The notes under the pieces: model-generated
What the model was told of the DNA's origin: nothing
The model's database searches: none
The model's input: only the letters and a program-made list of their open reading frames with translations
Shown: positions 44,768 through 57,317 of the stretch, one piece after another
Numbering within the stretch: the first letter of the stretch is position 1
Layout of the letters: every line of letters starts with the position of its first letter
Position numbers and translations under genes: made by a program
DNA from: Mycolicibacterium frederiksbergense
Lineage (GTDB): Bacteria; Actinomycetota; Actinomycetes; Mycobacteriales; Mycobacteriaceae
Length of the DNA stretch: 64,000 bases
Direction of reading: 5' to 3'
NCBI RefSeq assembly: GCF_012223425.1
Contig: NZ_CP038799.1
Span: 1,054,001-1,118,000 of the forward strand

Positions 44768-45967
44768 ATGGCTTCCAAAGTTTCGCTGCGCCGAGTGGCT
44801 TGTGCGGTCACGGCGACCTTGATGCTGACCGGCTCCGCGCTGGTCGGAGCGCCGCTGGCCGGCGCAGACCCGGGCCCGGATCCCTGCCCCTACAAGGTGA
44901 CCACGCCGCCCGCGGTCGATGACTCGGAGGTGCCCAAGGCGGGTCCGCCGCCACAGCCGCTACCGGTGCCCGCCACCCCGCTCGGTGGCGATGCACTCGG
45001 CGGTTGCGGGCTGATCACCGCGCCCGACACCCCGCCGGTGCCCGGTGACGTGTCGGCCGAGGCGTGGCTGGTTGCCGACCTGGACACCGGCGACATCATC
45101 GCCGCCAAGGATCCGCACGGACGGCATCGCCCCGCCAGCGTGATCAAGGTGCTCACCGCGATGGCGTCGATTCAGGAACTGCCGATCAACCGTGTGGTCA
45201 CCGGCAGCGAAGCCGACGAGAACGCCGAGGGCAGCAGCGTCGGCGTGAAGAACGGCGAGCGCTACACCGTCAGCGACCTGCTGCACGGCCTGCTGATGGT
45301 CTCCGGCAACGACGCCGCGCACGCGCTGGCCGCCCAGCTCGGCGGAATGGACACCGCGCTGCAGAAGATCAACAACCTGGCCCGCCGGCTCGGCGCCCGC
45401 GACACCCGTGCGGCGACGCCGTCGGGCCTGGACGGCCCGGGGATGAGCACCTCGGCCTACGACATCGGCCTGTTCTACCGGTACGCCTGGCAGAACGACA
45501 CTTTCGCGAAGATCGTGGCCACCCAGAAGTATCAGTGGCCGACCTACGAGCTGGAAAACGACGTCAAGCTGCTGTCGAACTACCCGGGCGCACTCGGCGG
45601 CAAGACCGGCTATACCGACGACGCCGGGCAGACGTTCGTCGGCGCCGCCGAGCGGGACGGCCGACGGCTGGTGGCGGTCACGCTCAAGGGCACCCGGGTA
45701 CCGATCGCCCCGTGGGAGCAGGCGGCCCGCCTGCTCGACTACGGCTTCGCGACGGCGCCGGGCACCAAGATCGGTTCCCTGATCGAACCCGACCCCTCGT
45801 TGAGCACTCCTGAGCCGGAGAAGACTCCTGATCCCACGGCGGTGGCCGCGACCGCACTGCCGAGTGCCGACGCGCTGCCGGTGCGGGTCGGTGTCGGATT
45901 CGTCGGCGTCCTCATCGTCTTCGCGCTCATCATGGCTGCGCGTTCGATGAACCGTCAGCGCGCCTGA
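44768..45967 (+). CDS. dacB1: D-alanyl-D-alanine carboxypeptidase DacB1
   Basis: A 399-residue penicillin-binding protein that trims D-Ala from peptidoglycan stems. An N-terminal signal peptide ends near GAPLAGADP, a Pro-rich segment follows, then SVIK (SxxK nucleophile), SGN and KTG motifs of the transpeptidase fold, and a C-terminal transmembrane helix ([18 protein letters not shown]) with a short basic tail, so it is anchored facing the periplasm. Homologue of Rv3330. A TAGTCT box at 44753-44758 could be its -10. It overlaps the convergent nitronate monooxygenase-like gene by 13 bases. Confidence 0.95.
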   Translation: MASKVSLRRVACAVTATLMLTGSALVGAPLAGADPGPDPCPYKVTTPPAVDDSEVPKAGPPPQPLPVPATPLGGDALGGCGLITAPDTPPVPGDVSAEAWLVADLDTGDIIAAKDPHGRHRPASVIKVLTAMASIQELPINRVVTGSEADENAEGSSVGVKNGERYTVSDLLHGLLMVSGNDAAHALAAQLGGMDTALQKINNLARRLGARDTRAATPSGLDGPGMSTSAYDIGLFYRYAWQNDTFAKIVATQKYQWPTYELENDVKLLSNYPGALGGKTGYTDDAGQTFVGAAERDGRRLVAVTLKGTRVPIAPWEQAARLLDYGFATAPGTKIGSLIEPDPSLSTPEPEKTPDPTAVAATALPSADALPVRVGVGFVGVLIVFALIMAARSMNRQRA

Positions 45968-46845
45968 GAGCCCCAGCGCCCCAACAACGCTGCCGCACCC
46001 GCACCGAGCTGGACGACGAGTTCGTCGGCGTCGACGGGACCACGCAGCTGTCCCACACCTTGGCCGGCATTGACCGGCGACCCGCGCAGCACCCGCTCCG
46101 GAATGCCGGCCGGCCAACGGTATCCGGCCGCGATGTCGTGCTCGGAGGTCAGCTCGGTCTGCGATCCGGCCAGCAGTTCGGCGCGGGCATCATCGGAAGT
46201 CAGCGCCTCGGTACACGCGGCGAACGCGGTCCCGATCCAAGCCCCGGCGGCTCCGGCCGCCAGCACTGCGGCCACCCCGCGTGGCGAGGCGATCCCACCG
46301 GCGGCCAGCACCGGAACGTCGACGGTGTCGAGCACCGCGGTCAGCAGCGGCAGGGTGCCCATCACGGGTTTGCCGTGCCCGCCGCCCTCGGCGCCGCGGG
46401 CCACCAGCACGTCCACCCCGGATTCCGCCGCACGGACGGCGTCGTCCACCGTGGCGACCTGCGTCGCGGCAACCACCCCGGCCTCATGCGCGGCCTGCAC
46501 CCAGGCCGGTCCATTTCCCGTCGCTGCGCTCGCCTCGGTGTCCTCGCCGAAGCTGACGCTCAGCAGCGCCGGCCGGGCGGACAGGGCCACCTCCAGCAGG
46601 TCCGGCTGCTCGCAGAGCACCCAGTGCACCAGTCCGATACCGAACGGACCGACGCATCCACCCAGCGCGGCGAGCTCGCGGCTCAACACCTCCGGGGTCG
46701 CCGCGCTGCCCATGCCGATCATGCCCAGCCCGCCGGCCCGCGACACCGCGGCGGCCAGCCGTCCACCGGCCGCACCTCCCATCGGCGCGTTCACCACCGG
46801 GTAGGTGAGACCCATTGCGGCAGACCATGTGGTGAGCAATGACAC
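45955..46845 (-). CDS. Nitronate monooxygenase family FMN enzyme
   Basis: A 296-residue TIM-barrel FMN protein of the nitronate monooxygenase/2-nitropropane dioxygenase family. Family segments: [14 protein letters not shown] at the N-terminus, [15 protein letters not shown] [11 protein letters not shown], and [12 protein letters not shown] for FMN phosphate. The GTG at 46845 is chosen because a longer start at 46941 would run through the guanidine-III riboswitch of the divergent gene. The region coding for ASAATGNGP contains an in-frame copy of the dispersed short repeat (46512-46534). Substrate unknown. Confidence 0.87.
   Translation of the reverse strand: MSLLTTWSAAMGLTYPVVNAPMGGAAGGRLAAAVSRAGGLGMIGMGSAATPEVLSRELAALGGCVGPFGIGLVHWVLCEQPDLLEVALSARPALLSVSFGEDTEASAATGNGPAWVQAAHEAGVVAATQVATVDDAVRAAESGVDVLVARGAEGGGHGKPVMGTLPLLTAVLDTVDVPVLAAGGIASPRGVAAVLAAGAAGAWIGTAFAACTEALTSDDARAELLAGSQTELTSEHDIAAGYRWPAGIPERVLRGSPVNAGQGVGQLRGPVDADELVVQLGAGAAALLGRWGSQAR
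46517..46534 (-). repeat. Dispersed GGCGAGCGNAGCGACGGG repeat inside a coding region
   Basis: On the minus strand this reads GGCGAGCGCAGCGACGGG, followed by AAATGG. The desaturase gene copy (6116) shares GGCGAGCG-AGCGACGGGAAATG over 23 bases with one mismatch. A third copy lies in the sdhD-sdhA gap (32363-32381). All three lie in unrelated contexts. Confidence 0.75.
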
Positions 46846-46895
46846 CACCGGGACGCTACCGGAGTTTGCTACCGTCGAGATGTCACCATGTGACA

Positions 46896-46939
46896 CCGGA
46901 CGAGGCGGCACCGTACCCGGCCAGCGACAAGACGGAGCC
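46896..46939 (+). ncRNA. Guanidine-III riboswitch (ykkC-III)
   Basis: The 44-base segment begins CCGGACGAGG, continues CACCGTACCCGGCCAG and ends GACAAGACGGAGCC. These blocks match the ykkC-III consensus as I recall it (CCGGACGAGG, GCCGUACCCGG, GGACAAGACGG), which folds as an H-type pseudoknot and binds guanidinium. It ends 2 bases before the ribosome site GGAGGG of the sugE/gdx gene, so ligand binding should free the site and turn on translation of the guanidinium exporter. Confidence 0.92.
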
Positions 46940-46953
46940 ACGGAGGGTGTGCC

Positions 46954-47271
46954 ATGGCGTGGTTGATTCTGGTGATCTCGGGTGTACTGGAGGCCGTGTG
47001 GGCCACCGCGCTCGGCAGGTCCGAGGGCTTCACCAAACTGGCCCCGTCGGTGGTTTTCGGTGTGGCGCTGATGTTCTCGATGGCCGGCCTGGCCTTCGCC
47101 ATGCGCTCGCTGCCCATCGGCACCAGCTACGCGATCTGGGTGGGTATCGGCGCCGCGCTCACCGTGGGCTACGCGATGTTCACCGGCTCCGAGGGCGCCT
47201 CAGTCATCAAGGTGGCGCTGATCCTCGGCATCATCGGCTGCGTCGTCGGCCTCAAACTGATCGGACACTAG
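46954..47271 (+). CDS. sugE: SugE/Gdx small multidrug resistance guanidinium exporter
   Basis: A 105-residue four-helix SMR transporter with the essential Glu in VLEAVWATALG (residue 13) and the SugE/Gdx-type sequence GTSYAIWVGIGA in helix 3. Proteins of this subtype under guanidine riboswitches export guanidinium in exchange for protons. A guanidine-III riboswitch lies immediately upstream, which settles the subtype over quaternary-ammonium exporters. Ribosome site CGGAGGG is 6 to 7 bases before the ATG. It converges on the YihY gene with a 4-base overlap. Confidence 0.95.
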   Translation: MAWLILVISGVLEAVWATALGRSEGFTKLAPSVVFGVALMFSMAGLAFAMRSLPIGTSYAIWVGIGAALTVGYAMFTGSEGASVIKVALILGIIGCVVGLKLIGH

Positions 47272-48323
47272 CGACGTGAGCGCAACAGCCGGGACAAGCC
47301 GAGTGCGCCGATCGCGCCCACCGCGAAACTTGCGACGGCACCTGACATCCCGACTCCCTCACGCACCTCGATCCGCGGACTGATCCGGACCGGGCCGGGC
47401 GGCTCGACCGGCACCGCCTCCAGGTTCTCCGGAGCGGTCGCCGCCCAGGCCGTCGCGAACAGGATCAGTCGCGCGGTGATGTAGGCGAACACCATCAGCC
47501 CCAGCACCGGACCGAAGGTGGCGCCGGCCGGCCCGGTCACCACCGCGCGCAGGTAGATCGAGGCCACCTGCTTGAACACCTCGAACGCCACGGCCACGAT
47601 CAGACCGGCCTGCAGCGAACTCCGGAAGCTCACCGACTCGCGCGGCAGCCGGGCGATAATCCAGGTGAACAGCATCCAGGAGACCCCGAGCGAGAACACC
47701 CACGACGCCACCTGCAGTCCGACGCCGAGACCCGGCACATCCTGCAGCCCGAACCAGCCCAGCACCGCCGTCATCGGTGACTCTTTGCTCAGCGCGGTCA
47801 GGCCGATCGTCAGTGCCAGCGCCACGAACGCCGAGACCAGCGACAACAGATCCGACAGCTTTGTGGACACGAATCCGCCGGGCGCGTGCCGCTGCTCCCA
47901 CATCTGGCTCAGCGCTTCGCGCAGGTTGGCCATCCAGCCCAGGCCGGCCCAGGCGGCGGTGAGCAGCCCGATCACGCCGACGGTGCCGCGCGAGTCGATC
48001 GCCGAGTCCATCAACTCCACAAGTTGCGACCCGAGGTCACCCGAGACGCTGGAGCGGATGCGCTCCTCGACCTCCGCCATCAGATCGGGCTGGTTGGCCA
48101 GCACGAACCCACCGATCGAGAACCCGACCATGAGCAGCGGGAACAACGCGAAGATGGTGAAGTACGTGATGCCGGCGGCGTAGAAGTCGCCCTTGCAGTA
48201 GTTGTACCGGTCCTGCGCCACCATGATGCGGTTGAACCAGGCGAAACGATTGCGCAACCGGTCCATCACACCTGGTTTGTCCGGCTCGGACGGGGCTGTC
48301 GGTACCGCTTCGCGGTCGGCCAT
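47268..48323 (-). CDS. YihY/BrkB-family inner membrane protein
   Basis: A 351-residue integral membrane protein of the YihY/virulence-factor BrkB family (homologue of Rv3335c) with about six transmembrane helices; GDFYAAGITYFTIFALFPLL is the conserved first helix region and SFRSSLQAGLIVAVAFEVFK a later one. The molecular role is not established. It lies 21 bases downstream of trpS on the same strand, so the two are probably one transcript. Confidence 0.92.
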   Translation of the reverse strand: MADREAVPTAPSEPDKPGVMDRLRNRFAWFNRIMVAQDRYNYCKGDFYAAGITYFTIFALFPLLMVGFSIGGFVLANQPDLMAEVEERIRSSVSGDLGSQLVELMDSAIDSRGTVGVIGLLTAAWAGLGWMANLREALSQMWEQRHAPGGFVSTKLSDLLSLVSAFVALALTIGLTALSKESPMTAVLGWFGLQDVPGLGVGLQVASWVFSLGVSWMLFTWIIARLPRESVSFRSSLQAGLIVAVAFEVFKQVASIYLRAVVTGPAGATFGPVLGLMVFAYITARLILFATAWAATAPENLEAVPVEPPGPVRISPRIEVREGVGMSGAVASFAVGAIGALGLSRLLRSRR

Positions 48324-48344
48324 CGGTGGTCCCTTTCCGGGCTG

Positions 48345-49385
<1,041 letters not shown>

Positions 49386-49449
49386 TCATGCGCGCATTTC
49401 ACATCGCGCCCGCTATGGTTTACGCATTCGTCAATTAACCGGAGGCGTC

Positions 49450-50457
49450 GTGCGCCGCTTTTCCCCAGCCCTGCTGAGCCTTATCGTTGTCGCCATGCCC
49501 AGCTTCGGAACTGCCACTGCCGCAGCGGAATCCGATGGGCGCGCGGTCGTCATCGTGTCCGGCGGCGACGCCACGAGCCCGTTCACCACCCCATCGGTGG
49601 CCTGCGCATCGGGTTTGGCGGCCGGCAACACCGATACCGCGCTACGCCAGTACCTGCTCGAACAGGGCCATACCGTCTATACCTCACCTGCGATGGCCGG
49701 CCGCGGCCCGGTCGTGGACCAGGACGGGTTCGGCGCTTTCGGAGATTGCCCGATCACGCTGCCGGAGAACATGACCGTCAACTCCACCGGCAGTATCGAT
49801 ACCGCCGGTGAGCACCTGGCCCGCTTTTTCGACCACTTGCACACCGCATACGGTGTCGATGAAATCGACATCGTCGGCCATTCCATGGGCGGGCTGTACT
49901 CGCGTGCGGCGATCAGGGTGCTGCAGGGCCTCGGCTCCCCGATCCAGATCCGGTCGCTGACCACCATCGGCACCCCGTGGCAGGGGTCGTATCTCTCCGA
50001 CTACGCCAACGGCATCACCCCGAGATCGGACTGCCTCGGTGACGCCTTCTGCGAGGCGGCGATGGACGGGATGAAGACCGAGGTCGAGCGGCTGATGGCC
50101 GGGTCAGGGCGCGAGGTCAACCAGGCTTATCTGATGGGTCCCGACGGCTGGAACGAATACCAGGCCGGCGTGCTCGACCAGATCCCGGTCACCCTGATCG
50201 GCGGCAACCGCTTCACCGCGCCGGACGGCTCCGGACCGCCGAATCCGGCCGTGTGGCCCAACGACGGCCTCGTCGCGACCTCCAGCGCGCTGGCGACCGA
50301 TATCAGCGACCGGGTGCTCCCGCAGCGCCGGACAGTCACCTTCGACGACACCCACAGCATCTTCGTCTCCGACGCCAACGGGCTGCCCTGGGAGACCGGG
50401 TTGACCTGGGATCGCCGGGTCCTTCAGACCGTGAACGCCGCCGTCGAGGACTCCTGA
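49450..50457 (+). CDS. Secreted lipase/esterase-like alpha/beta hydrolase
   Basis: A 335-residue exported protein with an N-terminal signal peptide (VRRFSPALLSLIVVAMPS then TATAAAES), followed by an alpha/beta-hydrolase domain with the nucleophile motif GHSMGG and a late His in DDTHSIFV. Several cysteines (PSVACASG, FGDCPIT, SDCLGDAFCEA) suggest disulphides. It resembles secreted lipases of the LipA/triacylglycerol type. The GTG at 49450 has GGAGG 4 bases upstream. Its stop lies 2 bases from the convergent MarR gene. Confidence 0.88.
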   Translation: MRRFSPALLSLIVVAMPSFGTATAAAESDGRAVVIVSGGDATSPFTTPSVACASGLAAGNTDTALRQYLLEQGHTVYTSPAMAGRGPVVDQDGFGAFGDCPITLPENMTVNSTGSIDTAGEHLARFFDHLHTAYGVDEIDIVGHSMGGLYSRAAIRVLQGLGSPIQIRSLTTIGTPWQGSYLSDYANGITPRSDCLGDAFCEAAMDGMKTEVERLMAGSGREVNQAYLMGPDGWNEYQAGVLDQIPVTLIGGNRFTAPDGSGPPNPAVWPNDGLVATSSALATDISDRVLPQRRTVTFDDTHSIFVSDANGLPWETGLTWDRRVLQTVNAAVEDS

Positions 50458-50459
50458 GG

Positions 50460-50888
50460 TCAATCGTTTTCCGCGCGGGTCCACAGGTCGAGCACCCGGA
50501 GGAAGATGCGGCGCTCGTCGGCGCTCAGGGCTCCCAGCCACCGTTCCTCGCCACGTTGGATGTCCGACTGGGCGGCATCCTTGACCTTCTGCCCCTTCGC
50601 GGTGATCGCCAGCAGGCGAACCCGCCGGTCCTCGGGATCGACCTGACGCTCGATATGGCCACGGTCCTGCAGGTCATCGAGGGTGCGGATGATGCGCGTC
50701 TTGTCGGCGCCGATCGCTTCGGCGAGGGCGGCCTGGGTGCGTACCGGCCCGCCGTCCAATGCGCACAGCACGACGTAGCCCCACATGGTGAGATCGTGCG
50801 CCTCCAGCACAGGCAGCTCGGCGGCGGCCATGTCGCGCAGCAACGGGGCGAGCATGGCCGCCAGGTCGGGACGTCGCGGCACCGCCAC
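50460..50888 (-). CDS. MarR-family regulator
   Basis: A 142-residue MarR-type regulator: RTQAALAEAIGADKTRIIRTL is the recognition region and RQVDPEDRRVRLLAIT is the wing with the DxR motif. It is divergent from a DinB/mycothiol-type gene, with a perfect 16-base palindrome in the 45-base gap, so it likely represses that gene and itself. Ligand unknown. Confidence 0.92.
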   Translation of the reverse strand: MAVPRRPDLAAMLAPLLRDMAAAELPVLEAHDLTMWGYVVLCALDGGPVRTQAALAEAIGADKTRIIRTLDDLQDRGHIERQVDPEDRRVRLLAITAKGQKVKDAAQSDIQRGEERWLGALSADERRIFLRVLDLWTRAEND

Positions 50889-50908
50889 ATGCTAAGCGTT
50901 GCTCAATC

Positions 50909-50924
50909 ATAAGCTATAGCTTAT
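50909..50924. promoter_or_regulatory. MarR operator palindrome
   Basis: ATAAGCTATAGCTTAT is a perfect 16-base palindrome in the 45-base divergent gap. A second overlapping repeat, AGCTTA-TCG-TAAGCT (50918-50932), follows. Both are AT-rich against the surrounding GC-rich DNA and sit over the start region of the mycothiol-type gene, as expected for a MarR operator. Confidence 0.8.
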
Positions 50925-50933
50925 CGTAAGCTG

Positions 50934-51575
50934 ATGCATATCAATTCTGCCGGTATCGCACCCTCCCACCGAACCGCCGTCCTGCACTCCGTTTTCATCG
51001 TCGAGGCCGTCACCGCATCCGACCTGGATCTGCCGACACCGTGCGCGGGGTGGACGGTGGCCGACCTGCTCGCGCACATGACCGTTCAGCACCGCGGGTT
51101 CGCCGCGTCGGTGCGGGGCCACGGCGCCGACGCCCGAATCTGGGATCCCGAGACGATCAGCGCGCAGGTGCGGGCCGACCCGGCGGGGAGTTACACCGCC
51201 GCCGCCCGCGATGCGCTCGACGCATTCAGCGCCGACGGCATCGACGACGCCGTGTGCGCCCTACCCGAATTCGGTCCGGACGCAACGGTTCCCGGCGCGA
51301 TCGCGATGGCCATGCATTTCGTGGACTATGTCGTGCACGGCTGGGACGTCGCCGCCAGCCTGGGCTTGCCGTTCCAGCTGCCCGACGAGGTGGTCGCCGC
51401 GGCGCTGCCGATCGTGCTGGGGATCCCCGACGACGGGTCCAGAGACGCCGCGAATACGCCGTTCGGGCACGCCGTCGAGGCCGCCGGCACCACGGATCTC
51501 GGCCGGCTCCTGGCCCACCTGGGCAGGCGGCCGGACTGGTCGGCTCAGGCGAACTCGACGGTCACCGGGGCGTGA
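50934..51575 (+). CDS. DinB-fold TIGR03086-type protein, putative mycothiol-dependent enzyme
   Basis: A 213-residue protein of the maleylpyruvate isomerase N-terminal/TIGR03086 family. The metal-site pattern is visible in CAGWTVADLLAHMTVQH and HFVDYVVHGWD. Relatives are mycothiol-dependent isomerases or S-transferases, which suits a mycobacterium; the substrate is unknown. It is under the divergent MarR regulator. Its end overlaps the convergent xthA by 31 bases. Confidence 0.87.
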   Translation: MHINSAGIAPSHRTAVLHSVFIVEAVTASDLDLPTPCAGWTVADLLAHMTVQHRGFAASVRGHGADARIWDPETISAQVRADPAGSYTAAARDALDAFSADGIDDAVCALPEFGPDATVPGAIAMAMHFVDYVVHGWDVAASLGLPFQLPDEVVAAALPIVLGIPDDGSRDAANTPFGHAVEAAGTTDLGRLLAHLGRRPDWSAQANSTVTGA

Positions 51576-52345
51576 TCGGACCAGCGCAGCGCGTACAACT
51601 CGGCCCGCTCCACCCGCGCCGATACCGCACGGGCGGCCAGCCCCGGGCTGGCCAGGTGGTAGTCGATACGCCAGCCCGCGTCATTGTCGAAAGCCTTACC
51701 GCGCCATGACCACCAACTGTATGGGCCCGCCACGTCGGGATGCAGTCGGCGCACCACGTCCACCCAGCCGGTCGACATCAGATCGGTCAGCCACTGCCGC
51801 TCTGCGGGCAGGAAGCCCGCCTTCTTGACATTGGCCTTCCACGCCTTGATATCGCTCTCGGTGTGCGCGATGTTCCAGTCACCGCAGAGCACCGCATCGT
51901 CGCCCTGCGCGAGCAGCGCGGCCATCCGGGTCTCGACCGCGGACATGAAGCGTTCCTTCTCCCGCTGGCGCTCGGTCTCGGCCTCGCCGGTGGGCAGGTA
52001 CACGCTGGCCACCGTGGCTCCTGCGGTGTCGACCTCGATATAGCGGCCGTGCTCGGCGAACTCCTCGGAGCCCGGACCGATGCGCACCGCGTCGAAGGGT
52101 GCGCGGGACAGCACGGCAACACCGTTGCGGCCCTTCACATGCGGCTCGGCCGCGGCGAGATGCCAACCGTCGGCCAGCGCCGGCGCCAGCGCCTCGGCGA
52201 GCTGCTCGTCATCGGCGCGGGTCTCCTGCAGGCAGACGACGTCGGCGGTGCTGTCCTTCAGCCACGGCAGCAGTCCGAGGTTCTCCGTGGACCGCTGTTT
52301 GACCGCTGCGCGGATGCCGTTGACGTTGACGGTGGTGACGATCAC
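51545..52345 (-). CDS. xthA: Exodeoxyribonuclease III, XthA
   Basis: A 266-residue AP endonuclease/3'-5' exonuclease of the base-excision repair pathway. Motifs: NVNGIRAA, LQETRADDEQ (catalytic Glu), GDWNIAH (Asp/Asn) and WRIDYHLAS, with the final SDHAPV His. The GTG at 52345 (VIVTTVNVNG) is chosen because the family begins right at this strand; the frame is open upstream without homology. Confidence 0.94.
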   Translation of the reverse strand: MIVTTVNVNGIRAAVKQRSTENLGLLPWLKDSTADVVCLQETRADDEQLAEALAPALADGWHLAAAEPHVKGRNGVAVLSRAPFDAVRIGPGSEEFAEHGRYIEVDTAGATVASVYLPTGEAETERQREKERFMSAVETRMAALLAQGDDAVLCGDWNIAHTESDIKAWKANVKKAGFLPAERQWLTDLMSTGWVDVVRRLHPDVAGPYSWWSWRGKAFDNDAGWRIDYHLASPGLAARAVSARVERAELYALRWSDHAPVTVEFA

Positions 52346-52447
52346 GGTGGACGACCCTAGTGGACGACCCCGACATCTGTTGATCCCCGGCCCGGCCCAC
52401 CGGCGACCCCTTGCGGTACCGGCGGTACCGCCATACTGTCGGGCGCT

Positions 52448-53287
52448 ATGACCCAACGCGCACCCATCCACCGCGGATCGGGTGAACCGATCCTCATGCT
52501 GCACCCGTTCCTGTGCTCGCAGAACGTCTGGCGCACGGTGGCCGACCAACTCGCCGACACCGGCCGCTTCGAGGTGCTGGCACCCACCATGGTCGGTCAC
52601 AACGGGGGTTCCCGCGCGGGCACATGGCTACTGGACACAGCCGCACTGGTGGACGATGTCGAACGTCGGATGGACCAGATCGGCTGGGAGAGCGCCCATA
52701 TCGTCGGCAACTCACTGGGCGGCTGGGTGGCATTCGAACTGGAGCGGCGCGGCCGGGCACGCACCCTGACCGCCATCGCTCCGGCGGGCGGGTGGAGTCA
52801 GCACTCCCCCACCAAATACGAGACAGTGCTGAAGTTCCTGGCCGGCGGCCCGGCCCTGATCGCCGCCCGCCTGCTCGGGCCGCGCATCCTGGACCTGCCG
52901 TACGGCACCCGGATCGCCACCCTGCCGGTGAGCGGGCCCGCCGACGGACCCAGCCGCGCGGACCTGGTCGCCCTCGTCGAGGATGCCACGCACTGCACGG
53001 CCTACATCCAGTTGCTCATCAAGACGTTGCGCCTGCCGGGCCTGCTGGAACTGGCCCAGGTGGGCGTGCCGACACACCTGGTGCTGTGCGAGAAGGACCG
53101 GGTGTTCCCGAGCCCGCGCGGAACGAAGTACTTCATCGAGAACCTGCCGACCGACGCAAAGGTGACCCGCCTGCCGGGACTGGGCCACATCCCGATGCTG
53201 GAGGCGCCCGGCCAGATCACCGAACTGATCGCCGAATTCGCCGATCAGCACACCGAGCCCGAACGCGAGGCGCCACCGGCGGGCTGA
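52448..53287 (+). CDS. Alpha/beta hydrolase
   Basis: A 279-residue cytoplasmic alpha/beta-hydrolase. The oxyanion region is LMLHPFLCSQNVW, the nucleophile elbow GNSLGGW, and the catalytic His GLGHIPMLEAP; LCEKDRVFP holds the likely catalytic Asp. It resembles ester or lactone hydrolases; the substrate is unknown. It converges on icd2 with 25 bases between stops. Confidence 0.9.
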   Translation: MTQRAPIHRGSGEPILMLHPFLCSQNVWRTVADQLADTGRFEVLAPTMVGHNGGSRAGTWLLDTAALVDDVERRMDQIGWESAHIVGNSLGGWVAFELERRGRARTLTAIAPAGGWSQHSPTKYETVLKFLAGGPALIAARLLGPRILDLPYGTRIATLPVSGPADGPSRADLVALVEDATHCTAYIQLLIKTLRLPGLLELAQVGVPTHLVLCEKDRVFPSPRGTKYFIENLPTDAKVTRLPGLGHIPMLEAPGQITELIAEFADQHTEPEREAPPAG

Positions 53288-53312
53288 CGCCGCTACCCGT
53301 GCGGGCGCCAGG

Positions 53313-55547
<2,235 letters not shown>

Positions 55548-55812
55548 GTGTACTCCCGGCGTCACTGTCGTGTCAGATGCAGCGAAAGTCGTTTCTGCCG
55601 TGATTGATTGAGCAGAGGCGCTCTCGCACCAGCGGGCCGCCCGCGGCCGTTCTCACGACGGTCCCAGGCTGCCCTCACCGGCAACACTACAAGGGCCGAC
55701 GAACCGGCGAGGGGTCAGCTTTGACTACTGGCCAGTAGCTATTTTTGTGGCCGCGCGACACCTCCGATAACCAGGTGGCATCGGGTCAACGTCGTGAGCT
55801 AGGCTTCATATC

Positions 55813-55932
55813 GGTCATGAGTGCCAGCATCTAGCCCCGGCTTGCTGGCCGGCAACCCTCCAACCGCGGTGGGGTGCTCCGGGTGAAGACCAGGTTGAGC
55901 AGTCGAATGGCGACTGCCGGCAAGCGCGGGTC
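55813..55932 (+). ncRNA. SAM-IV riboswitch upstream of metY
   Basis: The segment opens GGTCATGAGTGCCAGC, contains GCTTGCTGGCCGGCAACCC and CAACCGCGGTGGGGTG, then GACCAGGTTGAG and ends GCAAGCGCGGGTCC, all diagnostic blocks of the actinobacterial SAM-IV class (close to the Mycobacterium example used for structure work, from memory). It lies 28 bases before the ribosome site GGAGG (55960-55964) of metY, so it should repress methionine synthesis when S-adenosylmethionine is abundant. The rest of the 426-base gap (55548-55812) holds no gene that I can support. Confidence 0.93.
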
Positions 55933-55973
55933 CGCACTGACGGGCCCCCAGACACAGATGGAGGTTCGTTCCC

Positions 55974-57308
55974 GTGAGCACGCCAGAAGATCCCACCGCC
56001 ACGTGGTCGTTCGAGACCAAGCAGGTACACGCCGGCCAGACCCCCGACACGGCGACCAGCGCCCGGGCACTGCCGATCTACCAGACCACGTCCTACACGT
56101 TCCGCGATACCGACCATGCGGCCGCGCTGTTCGGGCTGGCCGAGCCTGGCAACATCTACACCCGGATCATGAATCCGACCACCGATGTCATCGAGCAGCG
56201 GGTGGCGGCCCTCGAGGGCGGTGTCGCAGCGCTGTTCCTGTCCTCCGGGCAGGCCGCCGAGACGTTCGCGATCCTGAACCTGGCCGGCGCCGGGGATCAC
56301 ATCGTGTCGAGCCCGCGGCTCTACGGCGGCACCTACAACCTGTTCCACTACACGCTGCCCAAGCTCGGTATCGAGGTCAGCTTCGTGGAGAACCCCGATG
56401 ACCTGGAGTCCTGGCGCGCCGCGATCCGGCCCAACACCAAAGCGTTCTTCGCCGAGACCATCTCCAACCCCCAGATCGACATCCTCGACATCCCCGGCGT
56501 CTCGGGCGTGGCTCATGAGCAGGGCATCCCACTGATCGTCGACAACACCATCGCCACCCCGTACCTGATCCAGCCGATCGCCCACGGTGCCGACATCGTG
56601 GTGCACTCCGCGACCAAGTACCTCGGCGGTCACGGCACCGCGATCGCGGGCGTCATCGTCGACAGCGGCACCTTCGACTGGACCCAGGGCCGTCACCCCG
56701 GTTTCACCGAGCCGGACCCGAGCTATCACGGTGTGGTGTTCTCCGAGCTCGGCCCGCCCGCGTATGCGCTCAAGGCGCGCGTGCAGCTGCTGCGCGATCT
56801 GGGATCGGCGCTGGCACCGTTCAATGCCTTCCTCATCGCCCAGGGCCTGGAAACCTTGTCGTTGCGCATCGAACGGCACGTCGCCAACGCCCAGCGGGTC
56901 GCCGAATACCTGTCCGGACGCGAGGACGTCGTGTCGGTGAACTACGCCGGCCTGCCCACCTCACCCTGGTATGAGCTGGGCCGCAAAATTGCCCCCAAGG
57001 GCACCGGCGCGGTGCTGGCCTTCGAACTGGCCGGGGGCATCGAAGCCGGAAAGGCCTTCGTCAACGCGCTGACCCTGCACAGCCATGTCGCCAATATCGG
57101 CGACGTGCGGTCGCTGGTCATCCACCCGGCCTCCACCACCCATCAGCAGCTGACTGCCGAGGAACAGCTCACCACCGGCGTCACGCCCGGGCTGGTGCGC
57201 CTCGCGGTGGGCATCGAGGGGATCGACGACATCCTGGCCGACCTGGACCGGGGGTTCGCCGCGGCCCAGGCCTTCGCCGGTGCCGGCCAGAGTGTCGCGT
57301 CGGTGTGA
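55974..57308 (+). CDS. metY: O-acetylhomoserine sulfhydrylase
   Basis: A 444-residue Cys/Met-metabolism PLP enzyme that makes homocysteine from O-acetylhomoserine and sulphide. The PLP lysine is in [13 protein letters not shown]; other family segments are [22 protein letters not shown] and [11 protein letters not shown]. Homologue of Rv3340 (annotated metC there). GTG start with GGAGG upstream, controlled by the SAM-IV riboswitch. It is 9 bases from metX. Confidence 0.95.
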   Translation: MSTPEDPTATWSFETKQVHAGQTPDTATSARALPIYQTTSYTFRDTDHAAALFGLAEPGNIYTRIMNPTTDVIEQRVAALEGGVAALFLSSGQAAETFAILNLAGAGDHIVSSPRLYGGTYNLFHYTLPKLGIEVSFVENPDDLESWRAAIRPNTKAFFAETISNPQIDILDIPGVSGVAHEQGIPLIVDNTIATPYLIQPIAHGADIVVHSATKYLGGHGTAIAGVIVDSGTFDWTQGRHPGFTEPDPSYHGVVFSELGPPAYALKARVQLLRDLGSALAPFNAFLIAQGLETLSLRIERHVANAQRVAEYLSGREDVVSVNYAGLPTSPWYELGRKIAPKGTGAVLAFELAGGIEAGKAFVNALTLHSHVANIGDVRSLVIHPASTTHQQLTAEEQLTTGVTPGLVRLAVGIEGIDDILADLDRGFAAAQAFAGAGQSVASV

Positions 57309-57317
57309 GGCGGCCCG

